Positions 7,689-15,320 of a stretch of 17,128 bases of DNA are shown here, one piece after another. Every line of letters starts with the position of its first letter. Position 1 is the first letter of the stretch. Location of the stretch: NCBI GenBank assembly GCA_002391525.1, contig DGFE01000020.1, positions 3,592 through 20,719 on the forward strand, in the 5' to 3' direction. This DNA is from Competibacteraceae bacterium UBA3908. Its GTDB lineage: Bacteria > Pseudomonadota > Gammaproteobacteria > Competibacterales > Competibacteraceae. The notes beneath the pieces were generated by a model. That model saw only the letters and a program-made list of their open reading frames with translations, did not search any database and was not told the origin of the DNA. The position numbers and the translations under genes were made by a program.

Positions 7689-10526
7689 TTACAGGGTGCG
7701 CTCGACCTGCACCCGCTCGAAGACCTCGATCTGATCGCCTTCCTGGATGTCGTTGTAATTCTTGACGCCCATGCCGCACTCCACGCCGGCGCGCACTTCG
7801 CTGACATCGTCCTTGAACCGTCGCAGCGAATCCAGCGCGCCTTCGAAGATCACCACGTTGTTGCGCAACACCCGGATCGGATTGTGGCGGCGCACCACCC
7901 CGTCCACCACCATGCAGCCGGCCACCACCCCGAACTTGGGCGAGCGGAATACCCCACGCACCTCGGCCAGCCCGACGATCTCTTCCTTGAACTCGGGCTT
8001 GAGCATGCCCACCATCGCCCGTTTCACGTCGTCGATCAACTCGTAGATGACGCTGTAATAGTGCAGCTTGAGCCCTTCCTCCTCGGCCAGTTTCTTGGCG
8101 ACGCCGTCGGCGCGCACGTTGAAACCGATGATGATGGCCTTGGCGTTGTGGGCCAGGTTCACGTCCGATTCGTTGATGCCGCCGACGCCGCTGGCGATGA
8201 TCTTGACCCGCACCTCGTCGGTGGACAGCCGGGTCAGCGCATCGACGATGGCTTCGGCGGAACCCTGTACGTCGGCCTTGAGCACCACGTTGAGCACGTT
8301 GATCTGTCCGGCCTCGAACTGCCTGGAAATGTCGTCCAGGCTGATCGCCGGTTTCTTGGCCTGCTCCTCGCGAAGCTTGTTTTGCCGGAACAGGGCGATT
8401 TCGCGAGCCTTGCGCTCGTCGGCGACCACGATCACTTCATCGCCGGCCCTGGGCGTGCCGGACAGGCCGAGCACCTCGACCGGAATCGAGGGGCCGGCCT
8501 CGTTCACGCCCTGGCCGCTTTCGTTCAGCATCGCCCGCACCCGGCCATGTTCGAGGCCGCTCAGGATCACGTCGCCCTTGCGCAGGGTGCCGTTCTGCAC
8601 CAGCACGGTCGCCACCGGACCGCGGCCCTTGTCCAGCCGCGATTCGATCACCACACCCTTGGCCGGTCCGTCCACCGGCGCCTTCAATTCCAGCACCTCG
8701 GCCTGCACCAGGATTTGATCCAGCAACTCGTCCACGCCCATGCCGGACTTGGCGGACACGTAGGCGAACAGGGTGTCGCCGCCCCATTCCTCGGAGATGA
8801 CCCCCTGCGCGGACAACTCGCTCTTGACCCGTTCCGGATCGGCGCTGGACTTGTCCATCTTGTTGACCGCCACCACCAGCGGCACGCCGGCGGCGCGGGC
8901 GTGTTGGATCGCCTCGAGCGTCTGTGGCATCACGCCGTCGTCGGCCGCCACCACCAGCACCACCACGTCGGTGGCCTTGGCGCCGCGCGCGCGCATGGCG
9001 GTGAAGGCGGCGTGGCCCGGCGTGTCGAGAAAGGTGATCACGCCTTTCGGGGTGCGGACGTGATAGGCGCCGATGTGCTGAGTGATGCCGCCGGCTTCGC
9101 CCGCCGCCACCCGGGTGCGGCGGATGTAGTCGAGCAGGGAGGTCTTGCCGTGATCCACGTGGCCCATGATGGTCACGACCGGCGGGCGTGGCAATGCCTC
9201 GCCGCGAGTAGCCTCGGCGGCCAGCTCCTCTTCCAGCGCGTTTTCCTTGAGCATCTTGTAGGAGTGGCCCATTTCCGAGACGGCCAGCGCGGCGGTGTCC
9301 TGATCGATGACCTGATTGATGGTCACCATCAAGCCCATCTTCAGGAAGGTCTTGATGACTTCGGTCACCTTGACCGACATCTTCTGAGCCAGGTCGGCGA
9401 CGCTGATGGTTTCGGGCAGAACCACTTCGCGCACCACCGGCGCGGTGGGCTTGGCGAAACCATGCCGCGGCGCCAGCGCCGGCGCGGGGGATTTGGCTCC
9501 CTTGCCTTTCTTGGGCTTGCGGCGGTCGGCCTTGTCCAGAATCTGCTGCAAATCACCGCGTCTCTGCGGCGGAAACCGTTCCTCTTCCTGTTCCTCGCCC
9601 CGGCGCGGGATCGGTATCTCGACGATTCCGCCTTCAGCCCGCGCCTTGCCGGCGGCCCGCACCTGTGGCGGCGGTTCAGGACGTTTTTTGCCGGCCCCCT
9701 TGGCTTCCACCGGCCCAGGATGCTTCCGCGCCTTGGTCTCCGGGGTAGGTTCACCCGCCTCGGCGCGGCGCTGAACCTGAACCAGCGCCGGTCCCGTGTC
9801 GGCAATTCTGCGCGCGGCGATCTCGACCGGTCGGGATACGACCGGCCGTTCCGCCGGTTTGCGACGATTATCCTGCTCCGGTCGCCGGCGAGTCTCCTGC
9901 TCCATCTGGGGGTAAGCCTCTTGCTCGGCCCGGCGGCGGGCTTCCTCCTCGGCGGCAGCCTGGCGGCGGGCTTCCTCCTCGGCGGCAGTCTGGCGGCGGG
10001 CTTCCTCCTCGGCGGCAGCCTGGCGGCGGGCTTCTTCGTCTTGCTGAAAAGGCGGCGACTCTTCCCGCTGGCGAGGGCTCACCGCCTCAAGCCTTTCCTC
10101 GAGCTCCTCCGGATGGCGCTGCTCTTCCACCTCCATCACCGGGAGGGCCGACACCGGAGCCACGAGTTGCACCTCGGGCTCGCGGGGACGGGAGATTTCG
10201 TCTTCCACCAGGCTGCGTTTGACATACGTGCGCTTCTTGCGCACCTCGATGCTGACCGTCTTGACCTGTCCGGCCATGCCGCCGGCCATCCTGATCTCGC
10301 TATGGGTCTTGCGCTTGAGCGTGATTTTCTTGGGTTCGGCCACGCCCTGGGCCAGCCGGTTGCCATGACTCTTGCGCAGGTGCGTCAACAAGTCCACCTT
10401 CTGCTTTTCCGTGATCGTCGCTTCCGCGCCGATGACCGCGATACCGGCTTCGGCGAATTGCTCCAACAAGCGATCCACCGGTATGCCGACCACCGTCGCA
10501 AACTGCTTGACCGTTACATCCGCCAT
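7689..10526 (-). CDS. infB: Translation initiation factor IF-2
   Basis: IF2 is the GTPase that brings fMet-tRNA to the 30S subunit and promotes subunit joining. The 945 residues include an IF2N domain at 1-50 (MADVTVKQFATVVG) and a long charged linker to about residue 370. A second IF2N-like domain starts near residue 370 (ETISVADLAQKM). The G domain begins at GHVDHGKT (455-462) and continues with DTPGH and NKMD. The beta-barrel and C-terminal fMet-tRNA-binding domains complete the protein. The ATG at 10526 aligns with the E. coli start (MTDVTIK); the ribosome site is weak (GGGGGTGG). The linker holds a 30-bp tandem repeat, described separately. It begins 25 bp after nusA, and translational coupling is likely. 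Confidence 0.97.
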   Translation of the reverse strand: MADVTVKQFATVVGIPVDRLLEQFAEAGIAVIGAEATITEKQKVDLLTHLRKSHGNRLAQGVAEPKKITLKRKTHSEIRMAGGMAGQVKTVSIEVRKKRTYVKRSLVEDEISRPREPEVQLVAPVSALPVMEVEEQRHPEELEERLEAVSPRQREESPPFQQDEEARRQAAAEEEARRQTAAEEEARRQAAAEEEARRRAEQEAYPQMEQETRRRPEQDNRRKPAERPVVSRPVEIAARRIADTGPALVQVQRRAEAGEPTPETKARKHPGPVEAKGAGKKRPEPPPQVRAAGKARAEGGIVEIPIPRRGEEQEEERFPPQRRGDLQQILDKADRRKPKKGKGAKSPAPALAPRHGFAKPTAPVVREVVLPETISVADLAQKMSVKVTEVIKTFLKMGLMVTINQVIDQDTAALAVSEMGHSYKMLKENALEEELAAEATRGEALPRPPVVTIMGHVDHGKTSLLDYIRRTRVAAGEAGGITQHIGAYHVRTPKGVITFLDTPGHAAFTAMRARGAKATDVVVLVVAADDGVMPQTLEAIQHARAAGVPLVVAVNKMDKSSADPERVKSELSAQGVISEEWGGDTLFAYVSAKSGMGVDELLDQILVQAEVLELKAPVDGPAKGVVIESRLDKGRGPVATVLVQNGTLRKGDVILSGLEHGRVRAMLNESGQGVNEAGPSIPVEVLGLSGTPRAGDEVIVVADERKAREIALFRQNKLREEQAKKPAISLDDISRQFEAGQINVLNVVLKADVQGSAEAIVDALTRLSTDEVRVKIIASGVGGINESDVNLAHNAKAIIIGFNVRADGVAKKLAEEEGLKLHYYSVIYELIDDVKRAMVGMLKPEFKEEIVGLAEVRGVFRSPKFGVVAGCMVVDGVVRRHNPIRVLRNNVVIFEGALDSLRRFKDDVSEVRAGVECGMGVKNYNDIQEGDQIEVFERVQVERTL
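9931..10040 (-). repeat. 30-bp tandem repeat inside infB
   Basis: About three and a half copies of a 30-bp unit occur at 9931-9960, 9961-9990, 9991-10020 and partly 10021-10040. The central copies differ from each other by one or two bases. On the coding strand each unit encodes EEEARRQAAA (or RRQTAA), a charged alpha-helical decapeptide in the IF2 linker. Such linker repeats are known to vary in IF2. Copy number could differ between strains, or be collapsed or expanded by assembly. Confidence 0.9.
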
Positions 10527-10551
10527 TGTCCACCCCCAGGACGAGCCGGTC

Positions 10552-12087
10552 CTACCGCTCATTCTTCGAAAACCAAGGCGCCCGCGCCGTCATGATCAGT
10601 TTCGCGGCCCGCTCATCATCCAGCCCGGCGATTTCGTTGAGATCGTCCACCGACAGTTCGGCCAGATCGTCCATCGTCGTAATCCCGCGGCTCGCCAGCA
10701 AAAAGGCCAACTCCTCGTCCATCCCCTCCATCCGCAGCAACTCCTCGGACGGACGGGTATCGTCGAGCCGTTCCTCCGCGGCAATCGCCCGAGTCAACAG
10801 CGCATCGCGCGCCCGGCCACGCAGTTCCTCGACGATTTCCTCGTCGAACTCGGCGATCTCCAGCATTTCGTGAACCGGCACGTAGGCTACTTCCTCGAGA
10901 CCGGCAAATCCTTCGCGCACCAAGATCGCCGCGATCTCATCGTCCACCCCCAGCTGATCGACGAACATCCGTCGCAGGGCTTCGTCTTCCTGACCGCGCC
11001 TGGCCTGGGACTGGGCCCTGGTCATCACGTTCAGGGTCCAGCCGGTCAGCCGGCTGGCCAGTTGCACGTTCTGGCCGCCCTTGCCGATGGCCTGCGCCAG
11101 TTGCCTTTCGTCGGCGACGATGATATCCATGCTGTGGGTATCCTCGTCGACGATGATGGATTCGACTTCCGCCGGCGACATGGCATTCATGACGAAGCGA
11201 ATCGGATCGTCGTCCCATTGCACGATGTCGATCCGCTCGCCGGCCAGTTCGTTGGTCACGCTTTGCACCCGCGCGCCGCGCATTCCGACACAGGCGCCCA
11301 CGGGATCGATGCGCGCGTCCTTGCTCTTGACCGCGATCTTGGCTCGCGAACCGGGATCGCGGGTGGCGCCCTTGATCTCGATGATGCCCTGATTGATTTC
11401 CGGCACCTCCAGAGTGAACAGGGCGATCAGAAACTCCGGCGCCACCCGGCTGACGAACAGCTGCGGCCCACGGCTTTCGATGCGCACGTCCTTCAGATAA
11501 CCGCGCACCCGCTCGCCGATGCGGAACGACTCGCGGGGATTGAGATCCTCGCGGGCGATCTTGGCTTCGACGTTGCCGCCGACATCGAGGATCACGTCGC
11601 CACGCTCCAGCCGTTTGACCACGCCGCCGATCAATTCACCCTTGCGGTGCAGGTAGGCATCCACGATCTGGGCGCGCTCGGCGTCCCGGACCTTCTGGAC
11701 GATTACCTGCTTGGCGGTCTGGGCGGCGATGCGACCGCCGAAATCGGCGTTTTCCAACGGCAGCTCGACATACCCGCCCACCTGGGCGTCCGCCTGGATC
11801 CGGCGGGCTTCGGCCAAGGTCATCTGGCGGTCCGGGGTTTCGAGCTGCGCGGCGTCGGCCACCACCTGCCAGCGCCGGAAGGTTTCGTAATTGCCGGTGC
11901 GCCGGTTGATCGTCACCCGCACGTCGGGATCGCCCTCGTAGCGCTTTTTCGCCGCGGAGGCCAATGCCACTTCCAGAGCGCCGAAAATGATCTCCTTGCT
12001 GACGCCCTTCTCGTTGGAGACGGCATCCACCACCAGCAGAATCTCCTTGTTGCCTTCTTTGCTGTCTTTGCTGTCTTTAACACGCAT
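10552..12087 (-). CDS. nusA: Transcription termination/antitermination protein NusA
   Basis: NusA binds RNA polymerase, enhances pausing and intrinsic termination, and takes part in antitermination. The 511-residue protein contains the N-terminal RNAP-binding domain (GNKEILLVVDAVSNEKG), then S1 (near 145-210), KH1 and KH2 (with VGACVGMRGARV and AIGKGGQNVQLA). Two C-terminal acidic helix-hairpin-helix repeats follow, typical of Gammaproteobacteria. The start at 12087 has GGGAGG 9 bases upstream. Compared with E. coli (495 residues) there are 12 extra N-terminal residues, MRVKDSKDSKEG, encoded partly by a duplicated GACAGCAAA. There is no later ATG before the homology, so the extension appears real unless a non-ATG start is used. 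It lies 42 bp after rimP and 25 bp before infB. Confidence 0.97.
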   Translation of the reverse strand: MRVKDSKDSKEGNKEILLVVDAVSNEKGVSKEIIFGALEVALASAAKKRYEGDPDVRVTINRRTGNYETFRRWQVVADAAQLETPDRQMTLAEARRIQADAQVGGYVELPLENADFGGRIAAQTAKQVIVQKVRDAERAQIVDAYLHRKGELIGGVVKRLERGDVILDVGGNVEAKIAREDLNPRESFRIGERVRGYLKDVRIESRGPQLFVSRVAPEFLIALFTLEVPEINQGIIEIKGATRDPGSRAKIAVKSKDARIDPVGACVGMRGARVQSVTNELAGERIDIVQWDDDPIRFVMNAMSPAEVESIIVDEDTHSMDIIVADERQLAQAIGKGGQNVQLASRLTGWTLNVMTRAQSQARRGQEDEALRRMFVDQLGVDDEIAAILVREGFAGLEEVAYVPVHEMLEIAEFDEEIVEELRGRARDALLTRAIAAEERLDDTRPSEELLRMEGMDEELAFLLASRGITTMDDLAELSVDDLNEIAGLDDERAAKLIMTARAPWFSKNER

Positions 12088-12129
12088 GTCGTTCTGCCTC
12101 CCAGCCGGATCCGCACGCCGTCATCCCGC

Positions 12130-12588
12130 CTAAAGTTCGGGCACCAGCCGAGCCTTCTCGATTCGCTCCAATGGCACCCGCCATTCCCGTCCCTCGCTAT
12201 CGACAATCGCCACGTCGCCATCGCGCATTCCGAGCAGCCGTCCCATCAGTTTACGCCGCCCGTCCAGCGGTTCCCGCAACTGGAGCCGCGCCTGCGCGCC
12301 GGCAAAACGGTCGAAGTGCCTGGCCTCGAACAGCGGGCGATCCAGCCCAGGCGAGGAGATTTCCAGGGTATACGGCCCGCTGATCGGGTCTTCGACATCC
12401 AGCACGCCGCCAAGTTGATGGCTGACCCGCTGGCAGTCGTCCAGCGTGATGCCGCTTTCGCTATCGATATAGACCCGCAGCAGAGGGTTGACGGAGCGGG
12501 TATGAAATTCCACGCCGACCAGTTCGTAGCCCATGGTTTCCACCACGGCCGCTAGCACCCTTTTCAGCTTCTGCAGGTCCTGGCGCAT
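12130..12588 (-). CDS. rimP: Ribosome maturation factor RimP
   Basis: RimP assists maturation of the 30S subunit. The 152-residue protein shows the conserved GYELVGVEF strand, the LLRVYIDSESGITLDDCQRVSHQLGGVLD segment, and ISGPYTLEISSPGLDRPL, which is the signature of the family (formerly YhbC). An SH3-like C-terminal domain follows. The ATG at 12588 was chosen because GGTGG lies 5 bases upstream and homology begins just after it. Upstream in-frame GTG (12597) and TTG (12606) codons fall against the U-tract of the preceding terminator and are unlikely. It heads the nusA-infB operon, as in most bacteria. Confidence 0.95.
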   Translation of the reverse strand: MRQDLQKLKRVLAAVVETMGYELVGVEFHTRSVNPLLRVYIDSESGITLDDCQRVSHQLGGVLDVEDPISGPYTLEISSPGLDRPLFEARHFDRFAGAQARLQLREPLDGRRKLMGRLLGMRDGDVAIVDSEGREWRVPLERIEKARLVPEL

Positions 12589-12604
12589 TTTGACCACCGG
12601 AAAC

Positions 12605-12625
12605 AAAAAATGGGCCCGCGGCCCA
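12605..12625 (-). terminator. rho-independent terminator or attenuator in the rimP leader
   Basis: On the minus strand the perfect stem TGGGCC-GCG-GGCCCA (12611-12625) is followed directly by six T (12605-12610), ending 16 bp before the rimP ATG. It therefore stands inside any transcript reaching rimP from upstream, as an attenuator would. Because NusA stimulates intrinsic termination, feedback on its own operon is conceivable; that is inference. I see no convincing promoter between this hairpin and rimP. Confidence 0.8.
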
Positions 12626-12798
12626 CTCGTTTATCCACGCTGGTTGACCCCCAGCACAATCTCTAGCACAAGCTCTTGGTATCGCCCGTAACAGGTTACT
12701 TGGCCACTGACGGGCTCCTCCCGCCGACTACCCCGATCTTGCCCATGACGGGCAGCCCGGCGCGGCATGGGTTAAAATAAGCACGGGAACCAGCCCCA

Positions 12799-12821
12799 TA
12801 AAAAAAGCCCTTGACGGGCTT
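12799..12821 (-). terminator. rho-independent terminator after tRNA-fMet
   Basis: On the minus strand AAGCCC-GTCAA-GGGCTT (12805-12821) is followed by a T-tract, ending about 14 bp beyond the CCA of tRNA-fMet. It should end the tRNA-Leu/tRNA-fMet transcript, with some read-through possible into rimP. The roughly 170 bp between it and the second terminator at 12605 hold no recognisable gene. I found no good promoter pair there. Confidence 0.85.
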
Positions 12822-12834
12822 CCTTGTAAAGATT

Positions 12835-12911
<77 letters not shown>

Positions 12912-12943
12912 ATATAAATTATGCGAAGAACATATGCACCACA

Positions 12944-13030
12944 TGGTGCCGGGCGCGGGACTTGAACCCGCACGGACCTTGCGTCCCCGGGATTTTAAGT
13001 CCCGTGCGTCTACCATTCCGCCAGCCCGGC
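12944..13030 (-). tRNA. tRNA-Leu (anticodon TAA)
   Basis: This is an 87-nt class II tRNA with encoded CCA. The acceptor stem is GCCGGGC/GCCCGGC with discriminator A. The anticodon stem CGGGA/TCCCG encloses CTTAAAA, giving anticodon TAA. It has the long variable arm of tRNA-Leu and the T arm GCGGG-TTCAAGT-CCCGC. It is separated from tRNA-fMet by 32 AT-rich bases. In E. coli the tRNA-Leu between secG and metY reads GAG, so UAA here is unexpected and bears on which genome the gene belongs to. Confidence 0.97.
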
Positions 13031-13040
13031 TGGCACAACC

Positions 13041-13069
13041 ATTATATGAAGATGTAGATTTCTAGTCAA
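13041..13069 (-). promoter_or_regulatory. strong sigma70 promoter for tRNA-Leu/tRNA-fMet
   Basis: On the minus strand TTGACT (13064-13069) and a perfect TATAAT (13041-13046) are separated by exactly 17 bp. The -10 ends 10 bp before the mature tRNA-Leu 5' end, so transcription should begin almost at the tRNA. Its left flank (TTAACCCCCACTTGAC) resembles that of the promoter at 15217 (TTTTACCCCCTTGAC) in the AT-rich part, a hint that this promoter may come from the same genome as hisC. Confidence 0.88.
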
Positions 13070-13082
13070 GTGGGGGTTAAGA
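13070..13082. other. right-hand limit of the join between GC-rich and AT-rich DNA
   Basis: Base composition and codon use change abruptly close to here. Everything left of about 12,800 is GC-rich gammaproteobacterial housekeeping sequence, and everything from 13,083 on is AT-richer coding DNA. Only 13 bases separate the tRNA promoter from the stop codon of the SYLF gene. The tRNAs themselves are uninformative in composition, so the true breakpoint may lie anywhere from about 12,800 to 13,083. There is no gap, insertion sequence, integrase gene or obvious flanking repeat. Confidence 0.7.
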
Positions 13083-13784
13083 TCAGCTTTTATTTTTTTT
13101 CGCCATCGCAATGAGCGAGTTTAGCTCTTTAACTAAAGGTTGCACGTCGCTCCGCGTAGCCCTCTTCTGCAAGATCTCCTCAGGTGTCAGGTTTTTGCCC
13201 CAGTAGGCAATGTTAGCGTTTTCATCGATATCTACAGTGCCGCCACCCAAAGAGACCCCAGCAAATGCGCCTTTTGCCAAGGAATAGCTGTATATGGAGT
13301 TCGTCGCTGCTCCCGCTCTGCGTCCGACGGGACCTGCTGCAACTGAAACGTCAGCACCCAAGTTTACATGTTCTTTTTTCAGCGCATTCAATCCAGCCTC
13401 GTCCATTATAACCAATATCATGCCGGTAGATTGTACGCCTATTTGAAGCCCCAGTGATACTCCACCTATGCTTAAAAAAGATGGGCCGTACCATCGGGTT
13501 GTATTAGGCTCCCTTCGAAGTAGCAATCCTTCTCCAAATTCAGCCCCAAATACAAACCCTGCTTTTGTAACGTTGGGGAATATTGCAACGCCTACACAAT
13601 CGCCTAGCAGGTCTATCAAACCTTCAACATCACTTTGCTTGCTCATTTCTTGTAAAAGCTGAGTTGACAGGGTTATTCTTTGCTGTGGTGTTTTTGCCCA
13701 AGCTACTGAGAAGAAAAAGCATACCAAAACTATAGCTAGCAATACCACTGGAATTATAGTATGTTTTATTTTTCTTGCTGTCAT
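13083..13784 (-). CDS. secreted SYLF-domain (YSC84-like) lipid-binding protein
   Basis: This 233-residue protein has a classical signal peptide: basic MTARKIKH, a hydrophobic core to about residue 29 and a likely cleavage after AWA at 30. The remainder is a SYLF/YSC84 domain, recognised by GVAIFPNVTKAGFVFGAEFGEG, the GGVSLGLQIGVQSTGMILVIM segment, GADVSVAAGPVGRRAGA, and YSLAKGAFAGVSLGGGTVDID. SYLF proteins bind membrane lipids; their bacterial role is poorly defined. Two starts are possible: ATG at 13784 (used) or GTG at 13787, which has better spacing (9 bases) to the AGGAGG site. Base use is AT-rich, unlike the genes to its left. It is transcribed toward the tRNA genes and divergently from hisC, with no visible terminator after its stop. 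Confidence 0.88.
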   Translation of the reverse strand: MTARKIKHTIIPVVLLAIVLVCFFFSVAWAKTPQQRITLSTQLLQEMSKQSDVEGLIDLLGDCVGVAIFPNVTKAGFVFGAEFGEGLLLRREPNTTRWYGPSFLSIGGVSLGLQIGVQSTGMILVIMDEAGLNALKKEHVNLGADVSVAAGPVGRRAGAATNSIYSYSLAKGAFAGVSLGGGTVDIDENANIAYWGKNLTPEEILQKRATRSDVQPLVKELNSLIAMAKKNKS

Positions 13785-13829
13785 CACGGAATAACTCCTC
13801 CTAAATTTGTAAAGTTATTCTCCAAAATC

Positions 13830-13858
13830 ATTATACAACGCATTGTCAGCTTTGTCTT
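13830..13858 (-). promoter_or_regulatory. probable promoter for the SYLF gene
   Basis: On the minus strand a perfect TATAAT (13830-13835) lies 17 bp downstream of AAGACA (13853-13858), a 4/6 match to the -35 consensus. It is about 45 bp upstream of the start codon, a sensible distance, with AGGAGGAG between. Confidence 0.5.
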
Positions 13859-14050
13859 CGTAAAAATCACTAATTTGATTTATTATATTAAAACGTCTAT
13901 AACATTAAAAATCAGAAATTAGCAAAGGCAGATCCCGAATGATCATAGCTATATCAGTAGGATAGGATAATGGCATACTTAGTCTACGTTATAGGAATCA
14001 GATCATATATTACCCTCATAAATAGTGATCACAAAATGTGAGCAACGCAC

Positions 14051-14080
14051 TTGACGAAAAACATGTGATTATGATAAACT
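14051..14080 (+). promoter_or_regulatory. probable sigma70 promoter for hisC
   Basis: TTGACG (14051-14056) is followed after 18 bp by TAAACT (14075-14080), or after 17 bp by ATAAAC. The leader to the hisC ATG is about 50 bases and contains a strong AGGAGG ribosome site 8 bases before the start. Confidence 0.6.
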
Positions 14081-14134
14081 GGGTTTTGGTTACATCATGA
14101 ATTCATTTGAATAATTCGTTAGGAGGATTGCACA

Positions 14135-15202
14135 ATGTTGCGTGATTATATGCTCACATTAGATAGCGAATTAGGACTCGACAAAAACGAAAATCCCTTC
14201 GAACTTCCCTCTTCCCCTAGGGAAGAGATGAGGAAGTTAATTTCTAGTATTGATCTAAATCGCTATCCGGATCCCTTAGCTTTAAAGCTTAGGAACAAAT
14301 TGAGCGCGAGATTAAACTATCCGCAAGAATGCATCGTCGTTGGCAATGGCGGCGATGAAATACTTTCTATGTTGTTTACGGCTTACGTAAAACCAGGCGA
14401 CAAGGTGCTTACAACGTATCCCTGTTTTTCTGAATATAACCGACTGTGCAGGATATTCGGGGCTGAACAACACGTCTTACATCTAGGTTTTCATGAAAAT
14501 GAGATCACGCTGGATGTTGAGCAGCTTTTAGATGCTGTAGCGAGGATTTCGCCCAAACTAATTTTACTGGACAACCCGCACAATCCTACTGGAATGTTCT
14601 TGGATCCAGCTGTATTACTAGAAACTGCAAAGTTATCCCCTTGCCCCTTTGTCATTGATGAAGCTTATGTTGAATTCGCCACCAAGTCGTCTTTGGATGT
14701 TTTAGATAAAAACATTCCCTCAAATTTGTGCATTTTGAGGACTCTCTCTAAGGCGTGGGGGCTTGCGGGTTTAAGGGTTGGATATGCTTTATGCTCTGAG
14801 GATATCGCTATGAAGCTTCTTGACGTAAAAAGTCCTTTCAACGTCAATGTTGTATCGCAAGAAATTGCTTGTATAATGTTGGAATATGACGAGTGGATGA
14901 AGAGCAGAGTTTACAGCATTAGGTTTTTACGTGATAAATTTATAGAAGAAGTAAACGAGCTAGAATCCTTTCATGCCTACCCAAGTCAGGGTAATTTTGT
15001 CCTGGTACGCACGGATATTGACAGGGAATACATGAGCACGATTTTGAAGGAGAAGGGCATAAGGTTAAATATGCTCGAGTTGGATGTGAATGGTTTGACC
15101 TGGATGCGTATTTCCATTGGAAAAGAAGACGAATTGAATTATGTTATACAGGTTTTTCGTTCCATTGTGCGACAACCAAATGTTGAATTTGTTATAGCTT
15201 AA
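14135..15202 (+). CDS. hisC: histidinol-phosphate aminotransferase
   Basis: HisC is the PLP enzyme that transaminates imidazole acetol phosphate to histidinol phosphate in histidine biosynthesis. The 355-residue protein is of normal length and belongs to class I/II aminotransferases. Visible motifs are LDKNENPFELP (13-25), NRYPDP (42-47), GNGGDEIL (70-77), DNPHNPTG (146-153), IDEAYVEF (174-181) and the PLP-lysine region RTLSKAWGLAGLRVGY, with K206 as Schiff-base lysine and R214 downstream. The ATG has AGGAGG 8 bases upstream. No other his gene is in view; it stands alone, followed by a TrpR-family regulator with its own promoter. Some HisC relatives act on aromatic amino acids or cobalamin precursors (CobD), so substrate is inferred from family and from this neighbour. 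Confidence 0.88.
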   Translation: MLRDYMLTLDSELGLDKNENPFELPSSPREEMRKLISSIDLNRYPDPLALKLRNKLSARLNYPQECIVVGNGGDEILSMLFTAYVKPGDKVLTTYPCFSEYNRLCRIFGAEQHVLHLGFHENEITLDVEQLLDAVARISPKLILLDNPHNPTGMFLDPAVLLETAKLSPCPFVIDEAYVEFATKSSLDVLDKNIPSNLCILRTLSKAWGLAGLRVGYALCSEDIAMKLLDVKSPFNVNVVSQEIACIMLEYDEWMKSRVYSIRFLRDKFIEEVNELESFHAYPSQGNFVLVRTDIDREYMSTILKEKGIRLNMLELDVNGLTWMRISIGKEDELNYVIQVFRSIVRQPNVEFVIA

Positions 15203-15216
15203 GATATTTTACCCCC

Positions 15217-15246
15217 TTGACAAATGCACATTTAAAGCTGTAATAT
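15217..15246 (+). promoter_or_regulatory. sigma70 promoter for the YerC-type regulator
   Basis: A perfect TTGACA (15217-15222) and TAATAT (15241-15246) are 18 bp apart, 15 bp after the hisC stop. The spacer contains an operator-like palindrome (15222-15233), so the promoter looks repressible. Confidence 0.65.
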
Positions 15247-15301
15247 TGAAGCTAGCGTTTAAAAGTCGTACAATAAAGCGCGAATTATCAAGATGTGCAT
15301 T
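15222..15301. promoter_or_regulatory. operator-like repeats in the yerC leader
   Basis: AAATG-CA-CATTT (15222-15233) is a perfect 5-bp inverted repeat with a 2-bp centre, lying directly behind the -35 box. Its nine-base core AATGCACAT (15223-15231) recurs in inverted orientation as ATGTGCATT at 15293-15301, just before the ribosome site. Two copies flanking the transcription start suit autoregulation by the adjacent TrpR-type protein. This is inferred from position and symmetry only; the long inverted repeat could also form RNA structure. Confidence 0.45.
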
Positions 15302-15320
15302 AAAAGGGGGGATAAAAAAA

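Larger units (their letters stand above)
13788..14134. other. AT-rich divergent intergenic region between the SYLF gene and hisC
   Basis: About 347 bp hold no coding sequence I can support. It contains a promoter-like pair for the SYLF gene (minus strand, 13830-13858), a better one for hisC (14051-14080), and the AGGAGG site of hisC at 14121-14126. Short palindromes such as GTGATCAC (near 14027-14034) and ATGAATTCAT (near 14098-14107) are present but too short to interpret. No tRNA or riboswitch was recognised. Confidence 0.6.

Noticed and set aside
9931..10040. CRISPR-like array
   Set aside because: The 30-bp units are contiguous with no spacers and encode an in-frame peptide repeat in IF2.
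7650..10595. 981-codon open frame on the plus strand opposite infB, and similar long ones at 10372-12555, 3949-5991 and 2090-3649
   Set aside because: They lie antisense to clear housekeeping genes, have His/Arg/Gly-rich low-complexity translations and no homology I recognise. Long antisense frames are expected in GC-rich DNA.
12944..13784. Genomic island integrated at tRNA-Leu
   Set aside because: The AT-rich DNA adjoins the 5' (promoter) side of the tRNA, whereas integrases normally use the 3' end. No integrase gene and no duplicated tRNA fragment are visible, and the neighbouring genes are ordinary chromosomal ones.
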